Below the pieces are notes generated by a model. That model ran no database searches and was not told where the DNA came from. It was given only the letters and a program-made list of their open reading frames with translations. Both the position numbers and the translations under genes were made by a program. Source: Pantoea eucrina (GTDB lineage: Bacteria; Pseudomonadota; Gammaproteobacteria; Enterobacterales; Enterobacteriaceae). Taken from it: DNA of 64,000 nt. Location: the NCBI RefSeq assembly GCF_001691555.1, contig NZ_MAYN01000008.1, positions 2,528,766-2,592,765 on the forward strand, in the 5' to 3' direction. Below are positions 25,827-35,088 of the stretch, in pieces. The first letter of the stretch is position 1. Each line of letters opens with the position of its first letter.

Positions 25827-28655
25827 ATGGATAAGATCGAAGTCCGCGGTGCTCGCACCCACAATCTGAAAAATATTAACCTGATCATTCCACGCGATAA
25901 GCTGATCGTTGTCACCGGTCTCTCAGGTTCCGGGAAGTCATCGCTGGCGTTTGATACGCTGTATGCTGAAGGTCAGCGGCGCTATGTAGAGTCCCTCTCT
26001 GCTTACGCGCGCCAGTTTCTCTCGCTGATGGAGAAGCCGGATGTCGATCACATCGAAGGCCTGTCGCCCGCCATTTCCATTGAGCAGAAATCGACTTCGC
26101 ATAACCCGCGTTCGACAGTGGGTACCATTACTGAAATCCACGACTACCTGCGCCTGCTGTTTGCCCGTGTGGGAGAACCGCGCTGTCCCGATCACGACGT
26201 CGCCCTTGCGGCGCAGACCGTAAGCCAGATGGTGGATCAGGTGCTGGCGCAGGAAGAGGGTCGCCGCCTGATGCTGCTGGCGCCGGTGGTGAAAGATCGC
26301 AAAGGTGAGCACACCAAAACGCTGGAAAATCTGGCGGCGCAGGGTTACATCCGCGCGCGCATCGATGGCGAAGTGTGCGATCTCTCCGATCCGCCGAAGC
26401 TTGAGCTGCAGAAAAAGCACACTATTGAAGTGGTCATCGATCGCTTCCGCGTGCGCGACGATCTTGCCACGCGTCTGGCGGAGTCGTTTGAAACCACGCT
26501 TGAACTCAGCGGCGGCACCGCAATTGTGGCAGACATGGACGAGCCAGACAGCGAAGAGATGCTTTTCTCCGCTAATTTCGCCTGCCCGATCTGCGGTTAC
26601 AGCATGCGAGAGCTGGAGCCACGCCTGTTTTCATTTAACAACCCGGCCGGCGCCTGTCCGACCTGTGATGGCCTCGGCGTGCAGCAGTACTTCGACTCCG
26701 ATCGCGTGGTGCAGAATCCTGAGCTGTCGCTGGCGGGTGGCGCGATTCGCGGCTGGGATCGCCGCAACTTCTACTATTTTCAGATGCTACGCTCGCTCGC
26801 TGAGCACCTCGACTTTGACGTAGAGGCGCCGTTCAGCAGCCTGAGCGATAAAGCGCGTCAGGTGATCCTGTATGGCTCGGGCAAAGAGAATATTGAATTC
26901 AAATATATCAACGATCGCGGCGATACTTCCGTGCGGCGTCACCCGTTTGAAGGGGTGCTGCACAATATGGAGCGCCGTTATAAAGAGACGGAGTCCAATG
27001 CGGTACGCGAAGAGCTGGCGAAGTTTATCAGCAATCGCGCCTGCACCAGCTGTCACGGTACGCGCCTGCGCCGTGAAGCGCGCCACGTATTTGTTGAAGA
27101 TACCAACCTGCCCACCATCTCTGAAATGAGTATTGGTCATGCGATGGAGTTCTTCACCAACCTTAAACTGAGCGGACAGCGCGCAAAAATTGCTGAGAAA
27201 GTCCTGAAAGAGATCGGCGATCGGCTGAGCTTCCTGGTCAACGTCGGCCTGAACTATCTCTCCATGTCGCGTTCGGCAGAAACCCTCTCCGGCGGCGAAG
27301 CGCAGCGTATTCGTCTGGCCAGCCAGATTGGCGCCGGCCTGGTTGGCGTGATGTACGTTCTCGATGAGCCCTCTATCGGGTTACACCAGCGCGATAACGA
27401 ACGTCTGCTCTCGACCCTGATCCACCTGCGCGATCTCGGCAATACCGTGATTGTGGTTGAGCATGATGAAGACGCTATCAGAGCGGCAGACCATATCATT
27501 GATATCGGTCCGGGCGCGGGCGTACACGGCGGCCAGATAGTGGCGGAAGGTGATGTACACGCCATTATGGCGAATGAAGATTCGCTGACCGGGCAGTTCC
27601 TGAGCGGCAAGCGCGAAATCGCGGTGCCGGCCGAGCGGGTGAAAGGCGATCCGGCTAAAGTGCTGAAACTCACCGGCGCGCGCGGCAATAACCTCAAGGA
27701 TGTGACCCTGACGCTGCCGGTTGGCCTGTTTACCTGTATTACCGGCGTCTCCGGCTCCGGGAAATCAACGCTTATTAACGATACGCTGTTCCCGATTGCG
27801 CAGCAGCAGCTTAACGGTGCAACCAGCGGTGAAGCGGCACCGTATCGTGAGATCGCGGGGCTCGAGCACTTCGATAAAGTGATCGACATCGATCAGAGCC
27901 CGATCGGGCGTACGCCACGATCTAACCCGGCCACCTATACCGGCATTTTTACGCCGGTGCGTGAACTCTTTGCCGGTGTGCCGGAGTCGCGCTCGCGCGG
28001 CTATAATCCGGGCCGCTTCAGCTTCAACGTGCGCGGCGGACGCTGTGAAGCGTGTCAGGGTGATGGCGTGATCAAGGTGGAAATGCACTTCCTGCCCGAC
28101 ATCTATGTGCCGTGCGATCAGTGTAAAGGCAAGCGCTACAACCGTGAAACGCTGGAGATCAAGTACAAAGGCAAAAGCATTCACGAAGTGCTGGAGATGA
28201 CGATTGAAGAAGCGCGCGACTTCTTTGAAGCGGTCCCGGCGCTGGCACGCAAGCTGCAGACGCTGATGGATGTCGGCCTCTCCTATATCCGTCTTGGCCA
28301 GTCCGCTACCACGCTCTCCGGTGGTGAGGCGCAGCGCGTCAAGCTGGCGCGTGAGCTGTCGAAGCGCGGTACCGGGCAGACGCTCTATATTCTGGATGAG
28401 CCGACCACCGGCCTGCACTTTGCCGACATTGCACAGCTGTTGGAAGTACTGCATCAGCTGCGTAATCAGGGCAATACCATCGTGGTGATTGAGCACAATC
28501 TGGATGTGATTAAAACCGCAGACTGGATCGTGGATCTGGGACCCGAAGGCGGCAGCGGCGGCGGTGAGATCCTGGTCGCCGGTACGCCGGAGACCGTGGC
28601 AGAGTGTGAAAAGTCACATACCGCACGCTTCCTGAAACCGATGCTGAAGAAGTAA
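25827..28655 (+). CDS. uvrA: Excinuclease ABC subunit UvrA
   Basis: Damage-recognition ATPase of nucleotide excision repair, working as UvrA2-UvrB. It has two ABC ATPase modules, each split by insertions: Walker [14 protein letters not shown] near residue 31 and [12 protein letters not shown] near residue 640, with signature LSGGEAQR near residues 489 and 832. The zinc modules are [13 protein letters not shown] with CPTCDGLG (about 250-280), a CTSCHGTR site near 410, and CEACQGDG with CDQCKGKRY (about 737-770). Length is 942 aa against 940. The upstream LexA box places it in the SOS regulon. Confidence 0.98.
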   Translation: MDKIEVRGARTHNLKNINLIIPRDKLIVVTGLSGSGKSSLAFDTLYAEGQRRYVESLSAYARQFLSLMEKPDVDHIEGLSPAISIEQKSTSHNPRSTVGTITEIHDYLRLLFARVGEPRCPDHDVALAAQTVSQMVDQVLAQEEGRRLMLLAPVVKDRKGEHTKTLENLAAQGYIRARIDGEVCDLSDPPKLELQKKHTIEVVIDRFRVRDDLATRLAESFETTLELSGGTAIVADMDEPDSEEMLFSANFACPICGYSMRELEPRLFSFNNPAGACPTCDGLGVQQYFDSDRVVQNPELSLAGGAIRGWDRRNFYYFQMLRSLAEHLDFDVEAPFSSLSDKARQVILYGSGKENIEFKYINDRGDTSVRRHPFEGVLHNMERRYKETESNAVREELAKFISNRACTSCHGTRLRREARHVFVEDTNLPTISEMSIGHAMEFFTNLKLSGQRAKIAEKVLKEIGDRLSFLVNVGLNYLSMSRSAETLSGGEAQRIRLASQIGAGLVGVMYVLDEPSIGLHQRDNERLLSTLIHLRDLGNTVIVVEHDEDAIRAADHIIDIGPGAGVHGGQIVAEGDVHAIMANEDSLTGQFLSGKREIAVPAERVKGDPAKVLKLTGARGNNLKDVTLTLPVGLFTCITGVSGSGKSTLINDTLFPIAQQQLNGATSGEAAPYREIAGLEHFDKVIDIDQSPIGRTPRSNPATYTGIFTPVRELFAGVPESRSRGYNPGRFSFNVRGGRCEACQGDGVIKVEMHFLPDIYVPCDQCKGKRYNRETLEIKYKGKSIHEVLEMTIEEARDFFEAVPALARKLQTLMDVGLSYIRLGQSATTLSGGEAQRVKLARELSKRGTGQTLYILDEPTTGLHFADIAQLLEVLHQLRNQGNTIVVIEHNLDVIKTADWIVDLGPEGGSGGGEILVAGTPETVAECEKSHTARFLKPMLKK

Positions 28656-28688
28656 GGCTTTTCGGTTCATAAGCTTTGTCGTTATCAG

Positions 28689-28715
28689 GCCGCCCTCCGG
28701 GGCGGCTTTTTATTT
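28689..28715 (+). terminator. Intrinsic terminator of uvrA
   Basis: GCCGCCC, loop TCCG, GGGCGGC, followed by TTTTTATTTTT, 33 bp after the uvrA stop. Confidence 0.93.
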
Positions 28716-28914
28716 TTCAGCTGTTCAGCGCTGCCTGATTGCGCAGCAAAATGCAGAAACAGGCAAGAATCAGGCATCTTCAGGCATAGCCCCATCCAGG
28801 CTGGCTGACTACGCTTATAGCGGTCTGCTTTTAACGCTGCCTCAGCGTTCCGGCCTTTCGAACCCCGTAAGGCGTTTGCATACCCTACTCACGACACATC
28901 CGACTGGAGACACC

Positions 28915-29979
28915 ATGAATATTACCCATGCCTGGGCCGCACAGGACGCCAAATCAAAGCTCGCCCCGTTCGACTACAAACCGCGCGAACTGCGTGACCA
29001 TGATGTGGAAATTGAAGTGCTCTATTGCGGCGTCTGCCACTCCGATCTGCACCAGGCGCGCAACGAATGGAACAACACGATTTTTCCGGTCGTACCGGGC
29101 CATGAAATTGTCGGCCGCGTAACCGCCGTGGGCGCGCACAGCCATAAATATCAGCCCGGCGACCTCGTCGGCGTTGGCTGTATGGTTGACTCCTGCCGCA
29201 GCTGTCCGAGCTGTCAGGAAGGACTGGAGCAGTATTGCGAAGAGGGCATGACAGGCACCTACAACGGCCAGGATCGCGAAACCGGCGCGGTCACCTACGG
29301 TGGCTACTCCACCAGCATGGTGGTCAACGAAGATTTTGTGCTGCGCGTGCCGGAAAATCTCGACCTGGCAGGCGTTGCGCCGCTGCTGTGTGCGGGGATC
29401 ACCACCTACTCGCCGCTGCGCCACTGGAATGTCGGCCCGGGTAAAAAAGTTGGCATCGTTGGCCTTGGCGGTCTGGGCCATATGGGCGTGAAAATTGCCC
29501 ATGCGATGGGCGCGCAGGTTGTGCTGTTTACGACATCGCCATCAAAAGTCGAAGATGGCAAACGTCTTGGCGCTGATGAAGTGGTGATTTCTAAAGATGC
29601 CGATCAGATGGCGGCCCATGCGAATAGCTTCGATTTTATTCTGAACACGGTAGCCGCGCAGCACGATCTTAACCCGTTTATTACCCTGCTGAAGCGCGAT
29701 GGTAATATGACGCTGGTAGGTGTGCCCGAGCACGATCATCCGGCACCTCAGGTGGTTAACCTGATTTTCAAGCGCCGCAGTGTCTCTGGCTCGCTGATCG
29801 GCGGCATCGCTGAAACGCAGGAGATGCTCGATTTCTGTGGCGAGCACGGCATCACCTCAGACATTGAACTGATTGCCATGGATCAGATCAATGAGGCGTA
29901 TGAGCGCATGCTGAAAAGCGATGTGAAATATCGCTTTGTCATCGACATCAACACCCTGCGCGACACGTCTGCGGCGTAA
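28915..29979 (+). CDS. Zinc-dependent alcohol dehydrogenase, YahK/cinnamyl-alcohol-dehydrogenase type
   Basis: Medium-chain dehydrogenase of 354 aa, closest in recall to E. coli YahK, an NADPH-dependent aldehyde reductase. The catalytic zinc ligands lie in CGVCHSD (about residue 40) and the GHEIVGRV motif; the structural zinc cluster is the four Cys of CRSCPSCQEGLEQYC. The cofactor loop is GLGGLGHMGVKIAHAMGA (about residue 180). ATG 28915 is chosen because GGAG lies seven bases upstream; the frame continues 13 codons further without resemblance. It is an extra gene between uvrA and yjbR compared with E. coli. The natural substrate is unknown. Confidence 0.9.
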   Translation: MNITHAWAAQDAKSKLAPFDYKPRELRDHDVEIEVLYCGVCHSDLHQARNEWNNTIFPVVPGHEIVGRVTAVGAHSHKYQPGDLVGVGCMVDSCRSCPSCQEGLEQYCEEGMTGTYNGQDRETGAVTYGGYSTSMVVNEDFVLRVPENLDLAGVAPLLCAGITTYSPLRHWNVGPGKKVGIVGLGGLGHMGVKIAHAMGAQVVLFTTSPSKVEDGKRLGADEVVISKDADQMAAHANSFDFILNTVAAQHDLNPFITLLKRDGNMTLVGVPEHDHPAPQVVNLIFKRRSVSGSLIGGIAETQEMLDFCGEHGITSDIELIAMDQINEAYERMLKSDVKYRFVIDINTLRDTSAA

Positions 29980-29983
29980 CGGC

Positions 29984-30334
29984 TCAGACGTTGTGCTGGC
30001 CGGCGCCCGCCGCGTGCGTGGCGTCGGCCTGCTGATAGGAGGCGTCAACCAGATAGTAAATCTGCGAATCCTTCAGCGAGCCATCCAGCCACAGCGTGCT
30101 CCAGCAGGATTTATTCAGATATTCGCTGGGAAAGACGTCGCTGTGCTCTTCACGCAACAGCTCGGCCAGCGCGGGAGAGGTTTTCAGCGTCACCGCCGGC
30201 CGTCCCGCTTTTTCATAGAGCATGGCAAACAGCACGCCGTGACTCTTGATCTGTGTCGCATCCCACGCCTCTTTAATGTCCTGCTCTGCGGCGGGTTTAC
30301 TCATGCAGTAGGTCAATAGCTCAGAAATCGTCAT
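29984..30334 (-). CDS. yjbR: MmcQ/YjbR family protein
   Basis: 116-aa protein of the MmcQ/YjbR family (cyaY-like fold, DNA-binding suggested for relatives), function not established. Recognised by MTISELLTYCMSKPAAEQD and the late WSTLWLDGSLKDSQIYYLVD, which match E. coli YjbR. It follows yjbQ by three bases in the same orientation, so the two form an operon, as in E. coli beside uvrA. It is convergent with the dehydrogenase gene, four bases apart. Confidence 0.9.
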   Translation of the reverse strand: MTISELLTYCMSKPAAEQDIKEAWDATQIKSHGVLFAMLYEKAGRPAVTLKTSPALAELLREEHSDVFPSEYLNKSCWSTLWLDGSLKDSQIYYLVDASYQQADATHAAGAGQHNV

Positions 30335-30337
30335 CGG

Positions 30338-30754
30338 TTACTCCCCTTGTAAAGTCGCGACGATGCGTCTGGCACCGCCCTGTATGCGATGTTCACCCAG
30401 CCAGATCCCCTGCCAGGTTCCCAGCATCAGCTGCCCGTGACTCACCGGCAGCAGCAGTGAAACGCCCAGCAGCGATGACTTAATATGGGCAGGCATATCA
30501 TCGGCCCCTTCATAATCGTGCTGCCAGTCTGCGTTTTCAGGCACCTGCCGTAAAAAGTGCTGTTCCATATCACTGCGCACGGTGGGATCGCAGTTTTCAT
30601 TCAGCGTCAGCGACGCAGAAGTATGCTGTAACAGCAGATGCAGCTGGCCAATGCGCATGCCGGCAAGGCCGTTAAGCTGGCTTAAGACCTCATCGGTAAT
30701 GAGGTGAAACCCGCGCGCTTTTGCGCTCAGGGTAAGGGTTTGTTGCTGCCACAT
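30338..30754 (-). CDS. yjbQ: YjbQ family protein (UPF0047)
   Basis: 138-aa secondary thiamine-phosphate synthase enzyme family (UPF0047) protein. The signature [11 protein letters not shown] (about residues 44-54) carries the conserved histidine and asparagine, with a late [12 protein letters not shown]. Weak thiamine-phosphate synthase activity is reported for E. coli YjbQ; the physiological role is unclear. It is first in a yjbQ-yjbR operon. Length equals E. coli's 138. Confidence 0.92.
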   Translation of the reverse strand: MWQQQTLTLSAKARGFHLITDEVLSQLNGLAGMRIGQLHLLLQHTSASLTLNENCDPTVRSDMEQHFLRQVPENADWQHDYEGADDMPAHIKSSLLGVSLLLPVSHGQLMLGTWQGIWLGEHRIQGGARRIVATLQGE

Positions 30755-30852
30755 ATCAACGTCCTAAAAAAACAGGTCTCTTAAGTGTGCAGCATGTTGG
30801 CGAAAGGTAAACCCTGCCACTGTAAAAAGCATGAGCGTGGCCTGGCGCGCGC

Positions 30853-30884
30853 AAAAAAAAACCATCCGCATTAAACGGATGGTT
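30853..30884 (-). terminator. Intrinsic terminator of tyrB
   Basis: A 9-bp stem AACCATCCG/CGGATGGTT with a 7-base loop; on the minus strand it ends in a run of eight T. It lies 20 bp past the tyrB stop. Confidence 0.92.
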
Positions 30885-30904
30885 CGTGGTGTTGCGTCCG
30901 GCGG

Positions 30905-32098
30905 TTACATAACGGCAGCAAACGCCTCTGCAACGCGTTTAACGTTACTGTGATTCAGGCCAGCAACGCACATACGCCCGCTGGCGATGAGATAGATCCC
31001 GAACTCATCACGCAGCCGATCAACCTGCTGTGCGCTGAGGCCGGTATAGCTGAACATACCGCGCTGTTTCAGCAGGTAGTCGACATTTTTGCCCGGCAGA
31101 ATCGCCTGCAGTTCGCTGACCAGTGCCTGGCGCATCTCCGCAATACGCAGGCGCATTGCGTCAACCTCGGCCAGCCACATGTTCAGTAGTGCGGCATCAT
31201 TCAGCACGCAGGAGACCACCTGGGCACCAAAATTTGGCGGGCTGGAGTAGTTGCGGCGTACGGTTGCTTTCAGCTGGCCCAGCACCCGCCCCGCTTCTTC
31301 GGCGCTGTCGCAGACCACAGAAAGCCCGCCCACGCGCTCGCCATAGAGCGAGAAGATCTTAGAAAATGAGTTGCTCACCAGCGCCGGCAGACCCGCTGCG
31401 GCAATAGCGCAAATGGCGTAAGCATCCTCTTCCATTCCTGCGCCAAAGCCCTGATAGGCGATATCGAGGAACGGGATCAGCTGCTGCGCTTTCAGCACGG
31501 CGGTGGTCTCATCCCACTGGGCATCAGTGAGATCGGCACCGGTCGGGTTGTGACAGCAGGGATGCAGCAGCACAATGGTGTGCTTCGGCAGCGATTTCAG
31601 GCAGCTGATAAACGCGTCAAACTTAACGCCGTTGGTCTCAGCGTCATACCAGGGATAACTATTTACCGCGAAACCCGCGCCGTTAAAAATCGCTACGTGA
31701 TTTTCCCAGGTCGGGTCGCTGACCCAGACCTCAGAGTGCGGAAAATAGCGCTTGAGGAAATCAGCCCCTACTTTCAGCGCACCGGATCCCCCCAGCGTCT
31801 GAATAGAGGCGATGCGTCCCGCCTTCAGCACCGGGTGGTCGTGACCAAACAGCAGCGGCGCAATCGCGTTGCGATAAGGACCTAAACCTTCCATCGGCAA
31901 ATAAAGTGATGCCTGATGCGGCTGCGCCTGCAGACGCTCTTCTGCTGCCGCAACGGCCTGCAGCTGCGGAACAATTCCCGCTTCGTTGTAGAACAGGCCG
32001 ATACTGAGATTCACCTTATGCGCGCGCGGATCTTGTTTATAGGTTTCCATCAGCGACAGAATCGGATCGCCGGCGTAGGCATCAACGTTTTGAAACAC
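30905..32098 (-). CDS. tyrB: Aromatic amino acid aminotransferase TyrB
   Basis: PLP enzyme catalysing the last transamination in tyrosine and phenylalanine synthesis, also acting on leucine and aspartate. Strongly conserved with E. coli Tyr[25 protein letters not shown] with the PLP-contacting asparagine, the Schiff-base lysine (about 247) in [17 protein letters not shown], and RMCVAGLN with the carboxylate-binding arginine. The GTG at 32098 is taken as start: it gives 397 aa, the E. coli length, with GGAG nine bases upstream. An ATG five codons earlier contains that Shine-Dalgarno. No TyrR box was recognised upstream, where a YitT gene lies 47 bp away. Confidence 0.95.
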   Translation of the reverse strand: MFQNVDAYAGDPILSLMETYKQDPRAHKVNLSIGLFYNEAGIVPQLQAVAAAEERLQAQPHQASLYLPMEGLGPYRNAIAPLLFGHDHPVLKAGRIASIQTLGGSGALKVGADFLKRYFPHSEVWVSDPTWENHVAIFNGAGFAVNSYPWYDAETNGVKFDAFISCLKSLPKHTIVLLHPCCHNPTGADLTDAQWDETTAVLKAQQLIPFLDIAYQGFGAGMEEDAYAICAIAAAGLPALVSNSFSKIFSLYGERVGGLSVVCDSAEEAGRVLGQLKATVRRNYSSPPNFGAQVVSCVLNDAALLNMWLAEVDAMRLRIAEMRQALVSELQAILPGKNVDYLLKQRGMFSYTGLSAQQVDRLRDEFGIYLIASGRMCVAGLNHSNVKRVAEAFAAVM

Positions 32099-32145
32099 GG
32101 TGCAGATCTCCATAAAAATGCGTTAGTAAGCGTAAGACGGCGCTT

Positions 32146-32760
32146 TTATACCTGATAGCGGCCGGGACGATGGTTCATTGCAATGATAAGGTTAAGGATC
32201 GCCGCGCCCGCAACAGAGGCCAGCAGCATTGGTGGCGGTACAACAAACAGCGAGGCGCCGACCACGCAGGTATCGACCATCATCTGTAGCTTCCCGGCAC
32301 GCAACCCGGTGCGATCCTGTAACCAGAGCGCCAGAATATTGATCCCGCCCAGGCTGGCTTTGTGGCGAAACAACACTATAAACCCGATCCCCATGACCAC
32401 GTTACCGAACAGTGTCGCATAAAAAGGATTTAATGCCGAAAAGTGGACAAACAGCGGATGCAGCTGGGTAAACAGGGAGACCAGCGCGACGGCGCCAAAG
32501 GTTTTGCAGGTAAATTCCCACCCCATACGGCGTATAGCCAGCCAGTAAAACGGCAGATTGATGACAAAAAAGGCGGCACCGAAAGAGGATGACGAAAGGT
32601 AGCTGATTAAGAAGGCGATACCGGCTGTTCCGCCGGTCAGCGCGCCCGCCTGTTTCAGCAGCATAACGCCGAATGAGACCATCAGCGTTCCCAGCACGAT
32701 AGCCAGCGCATCTTCAATACGGGAATGAGGAGCCGCCACTGGCTGAGCGATATTGTCCAT
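32146..32760 (-). CDS. YitT family membrane protein
   Basis: 204-aa inner-membrane protein with about five to six hydrophobic segments of the YitT/DUF161 type (LGTLMVSFGVMLLKQAGALT, GGTAGIAFLISYLSSSSFGA, FRHKASLGGINILALWLQDR). Function is unknown; it lacks the C-terminal cytoplasmic domain of longer YitT proteins. The start at 32760 is preferred to one 17 codons upstream by family resemblance. It lies between an Lrp-type regulator gene and tyrB, all on the same strand, so co-transcription with tyrB is possible. Neither it nor the regulator lies here in E. coli. Confidence 0.82.
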   Translation of the reverse strand: MDNIAQPVAAPHSRIEDALAIVLGTLMVSFGVMLLKQAGALTGGTAGIAFLISYLSSSSFGAAFFVINLPFYWLAIRRMGWEFTCKTFGAVALVSLFTQLHPLFVHFSALNPFYATLFGNVVMGIGFIVLFRHKASLGGINILALWLQDRTGLRAGKLQMMVDTCVVGASLFVVPPPMLLASVAGAAILNLIIAMNHRPGRYQV

Positions 32761-32773
32761 CGGGAGATCTCTG

Positions 32774-32798
32774 TGCAAATAAAAGCGATACATTTGCA
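32774..32798. promoter_or_regulatory. Inverted repeat just upstream of the YitT gene (possible Lrp-type operator)
   Basis: TGCAAAT (32774-32780) and ATTTGCA (32792-32798) form a perfect 7-bp inverted repeat with an 11-bp spacer, 14-38 bp before the YitT start. The neighbouring Lrp/AsnC-type regulator is the natural candidate to bind it, but this is inference. Confidence 0.35.
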
Positions 32799-32970
32799 AA
32801 AAACGCACCACTCCGGCATTGCTGCTGCTCAGCCGGAGGGTGCCAGCGATTATCCCATTGATATCTAAGGCGCTTTATTGCGTGTTTTTATGCATCAGTC
32901 AAAATAAAACCGTTGATTCATGCACAAATTCGGTATTTTTCGCGAGAAGTAAGCATAAAAAAGCAATCTG

Positions 32971-33010
32971 ATGCACTTTTATGGCGCATTATGCACCTTT
33001 ATGGCGCACT
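32971..33010. repeat. 20-bp tandem duplication across the end of the Lrp-type gene
   Basis: ATGCACTTTTATGGCGCATT (32971-32990) is followed directly by ATGCACCTTTATGGCGCACT (32991-33010); the copies differ at two bases. The stop codon of the Lrp-type gene (32989-32991) spans the junction. Confidence 0.9.
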
Positions 33011-33480
33011 TTGTGCGCAGGCTTCATCATCAGGCCATTCTCTTTCAGCCGGTTGAGCACCACCGCCGTTTTAACGTGCGACACGCTCTGATGACCCGCC
33101 ACCAGCTGGCTGATCAGCGCACTCAGCGAGGCGAGATCGGCCACTGCCACTTTCAGCAGATAGTCAGCGTCTCCGGTGGTTTTAAACGCGTCAACAATGG
33201 CAGGTTCTGCTTCAACCATCTGCAAAAAATTATCTTCATAATCGGGCGTATGGTTTTTCAGCCGCACTTCAATCAGCCCCACCATGCCGAGGCCTACCGC
33301 ATCGGGCGACAGCCGGGCGTGATAGCCGAGAATTAAATTCGCCTGTTCAAGATTAATACGGCGGCGTGAGCACTGTGATGCGGACAGACCCACCAGATCG
33401 CTCAGCTCCTGATTGGTGAGGCGGCCATTAGATTGTAATAGCGTCAATATCTTAAGATCGTAATCGTCTACCTGCGTCAT
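32989..33480 (-). CDS. Lrp/AsnC-family transcriptional regulator
   Basis: 163-aa feast/famine regulator. The N-terminal helix-turn-helix is DYDLKILTLLQSNGRLTNQE followed by LVGLSASQCSRRRINLEQAN; the C-terminal RAM (ligand-binding) domain contains FKTTGDADYLLKVAVADLAS. Such proteins sense amino acids and often control an adjacent transporter or catabolic gene, so the downstream YitT gene is the likely target. The C-terminus ends in a basic tail just where a 20-bp tandem duplication creates the stop. Confidence 0.9.
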   Translation of the reverse strand: MTQVDDYDLKILTLLQSNGRLTNQELSDLVGLSASQCSRRRINLEQANLILGYHARLSPDAVGLGMVGLIEVRLKNHTPDYEDNFLQMVEAEPAIVDAFKTTGDADYLLKVAVADLASLSALISQLVAGHQSVSHVKTAVVLNRLKENGLMMKPAHKVRHKGA

Positions 33481-33570
33481 TCTGATCCCACAGCGTTATC
33501 CCGTTCGCTTTGGCACAGATAACCTGATAGCAGGCAAGCTTGTCCAACACTATTTTCTGATGACGTGAGA

Positions 33571-33593
33571 TGCATGCACAAAACGTGCATGCA
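33571..33593. other. Stem-loop downstream of dnaB
   Basis: TGCATGCAC and GTGCATGCA form a perfect 9-bp stem around AAAAC, 16 bp after the dnaB stop. No T-run follows on either strand, so it is not a classical terminator; it could protect the dnaB mRNA end. Confidence 0.5.
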
Positions 33594-33608
33594 CAGGCAG
33601 GTAAAGGC

Positions 33609-35015
33609 TTATTCGTCGTCGTATTGCGGGCCGGCGTAGTTGTCAAAACGCGACCACTGGCCGTTGAAAGTAAGACGCACGGTGCCGATTGGCCCGTTAC
33701 GCTGTTTACCGATGATGATCTCAGCAATGCCTTTCAGATCGCTGTTCTCGTGATACACCTCATCGCGGTAAATAAACATGATCAGGTCAGCATCCTGCTC
33801 GATCGAGCCGGACTCACGCAGATCGGAGTTAACCGGACGTTTATCTGCGCGCTGCTCCAGTGAACGGTTTAGCTGCGACAGCGCCACGACCGGCACATTC
33901 AACTCTTTAGCCAGAGCTTTCAGGGAGCGCGAAATTTCTGCGATCTCCAGCGTACGGTTCTCGGAGTGCGACGGTACGCGCATCAGCTGCAGGTAATCGA
34001 TCATGATCATGCTCAGACCGCCATTCTCGCGGAACACGCGGCGGGCACGCGAGCGAACTTCGGTTGGCGTCAGGCCGGAAGAGTCATCAATAAAGATGTT
34101 TTTCTTCTCCAGCAGAATACCCATTGTGGCGGAGATGCGCGCCCAGTCCTCATCTTCCAGCTGACCGGTACGAATACGCGTCTGATCCACGCGCGACAGT
34201 GACGCCAGCATACGCATCATCAGCTGCTCGCTGGGCATCTCCAGACTGAAGATCAGCACCGGCTTCTCATTCAGCATCGCCGCATTTTCGCACAGGTTCA
34301 TGGCGAACGTGGTTTTACCCATGGAAGGACGCGCGGCCACGATAATCAGATCGGACCCCTGCAGACCGGCCGTTTTTTTGTTCAGATCCTGATAGCCGGT
34401 ATCTACGCCGGTTACGCCGTCATGCGGCGTGGAGACCAGCGCTTCTATCCGGGAAACGGTGGCTTCAAGGATCTGCTCAATGTTCTGCGGGCCATCATCT
34501 TTATTCGCGCGCTGCTCGGCAATTTTAAAGACGTTGGATTCGGCAAAGTCGAGCAGGTCTTCACTGCTCCGGCCCTGCGGATCGTAACCGGCATCGGCAA
34601 TCTGATTGGCCACCGCGATCATCTCACGCACCACTGCACGTTCACGCACGATATCTGCATAAGCGCTAATGTTCGCCGCGCTTGGCGTATTTTTTGCTAA
34701 TTCGGCCAGATAGGCAAAGCCGCCCGCCATCTCCAGCTCGCCGCGCGTTTCCAGCGACTCTGACAGGGTAATCAGGTCAATAGGCTGGCCCAGCTCCAGC
34801 AGCCGCTGCATCTCAGCGAAAATCATGCGGTGCGAGCGGTTAAAAAAATCGTCTGCAACAACGCGCTCAGAGACGTTGTCCCAGCGCTCGTTGTCCAGCA
34901 TCAACCCACCCAGCACCGACTGCTCCGCTTCTATGGAGTGCGGCGGCATTTTTACGCCTTCCAGCTGCCGATCGCGGGGTTCGTTCGATTTGTTGGTGGG
35001 TTTATTTCCTGCCAT
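33609..35015 (-). CDS. dnaB: Replicative DNA helicase DnaB
   Basis: Hexameric 5'-3' helicase of the replication fork. The N-terminal DnaG-interacting domain begins VKMPPHSIEAEQSVLGGLML; the RecA-like C-domain has Walker A ARPSMGKTTFA (about residue 230), Walker B SMIMIDYLQLM, and the arginine-finger region RADKRPVNSDLRESGSIEQD. The start at 35015 (MAGNKPTNKS) matches E. coli and gives 468 aa against 471; a further 25 codons upstream are not conserved. It is divergent from qorA with a 73-bp gap. In E. coli alr and tyrB follow; here a regulator and a YitT gene come before tyrB and alr is absent. Confidence 0.97.
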   Translation of the reverse strand: MAGNKPTNKSNEPRDRQLEGVKMPPHSIEAEQSVLGGLMLDNERWDNVSERVVADDFFNRSHRMIFAEMQRLLELGQPIDLITLSESLETRGELEMAGGFAYLAELAKNTPSAANISAYADIVRERAVVREMIAVANQIADAGYDPQGRSSEDLLDFAESNVFKIAEQRANKDDGPQNIEQILEATVSRIEALVSTPHDGVTGVDTGYQDLNKKTAGLQGSDLIIVAARPSMGKTTFAMNLCENAAMLNEKPVLIFSLEMPSEQLMMRMLASLSRVDQTRIRTGQLEDEDWARISATMGILLEKKNIFIDDSSGLTPTEVRSRARRVFRENGGLSMIMIDYLQLMRVPSHSENRTLEIAEISRSLKALAKELNVPVVALSQLNRSLEQRADKRPVNSDLRESGSIEQDADLIMFIYRDEVYHENSDLKGIAEIIIGKQRNGPIGTVRLTFNGQWSRFDNYAGPQYDDE

Positions 35016-35088
35016 AGTGAATGCATTACCGATCGTGAAAGGGACGCGCAAGTATACCGCCCCCGGATGAACATTCACAGGAGTCAGC

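Noticed and set aside
32099-32160. TyrR box for tyrB
   Set aside because: No TGTAAA-N6-TTTACA match was seen in the short gap between the YitT gene and tyrB; the promoter may lie further upstream.
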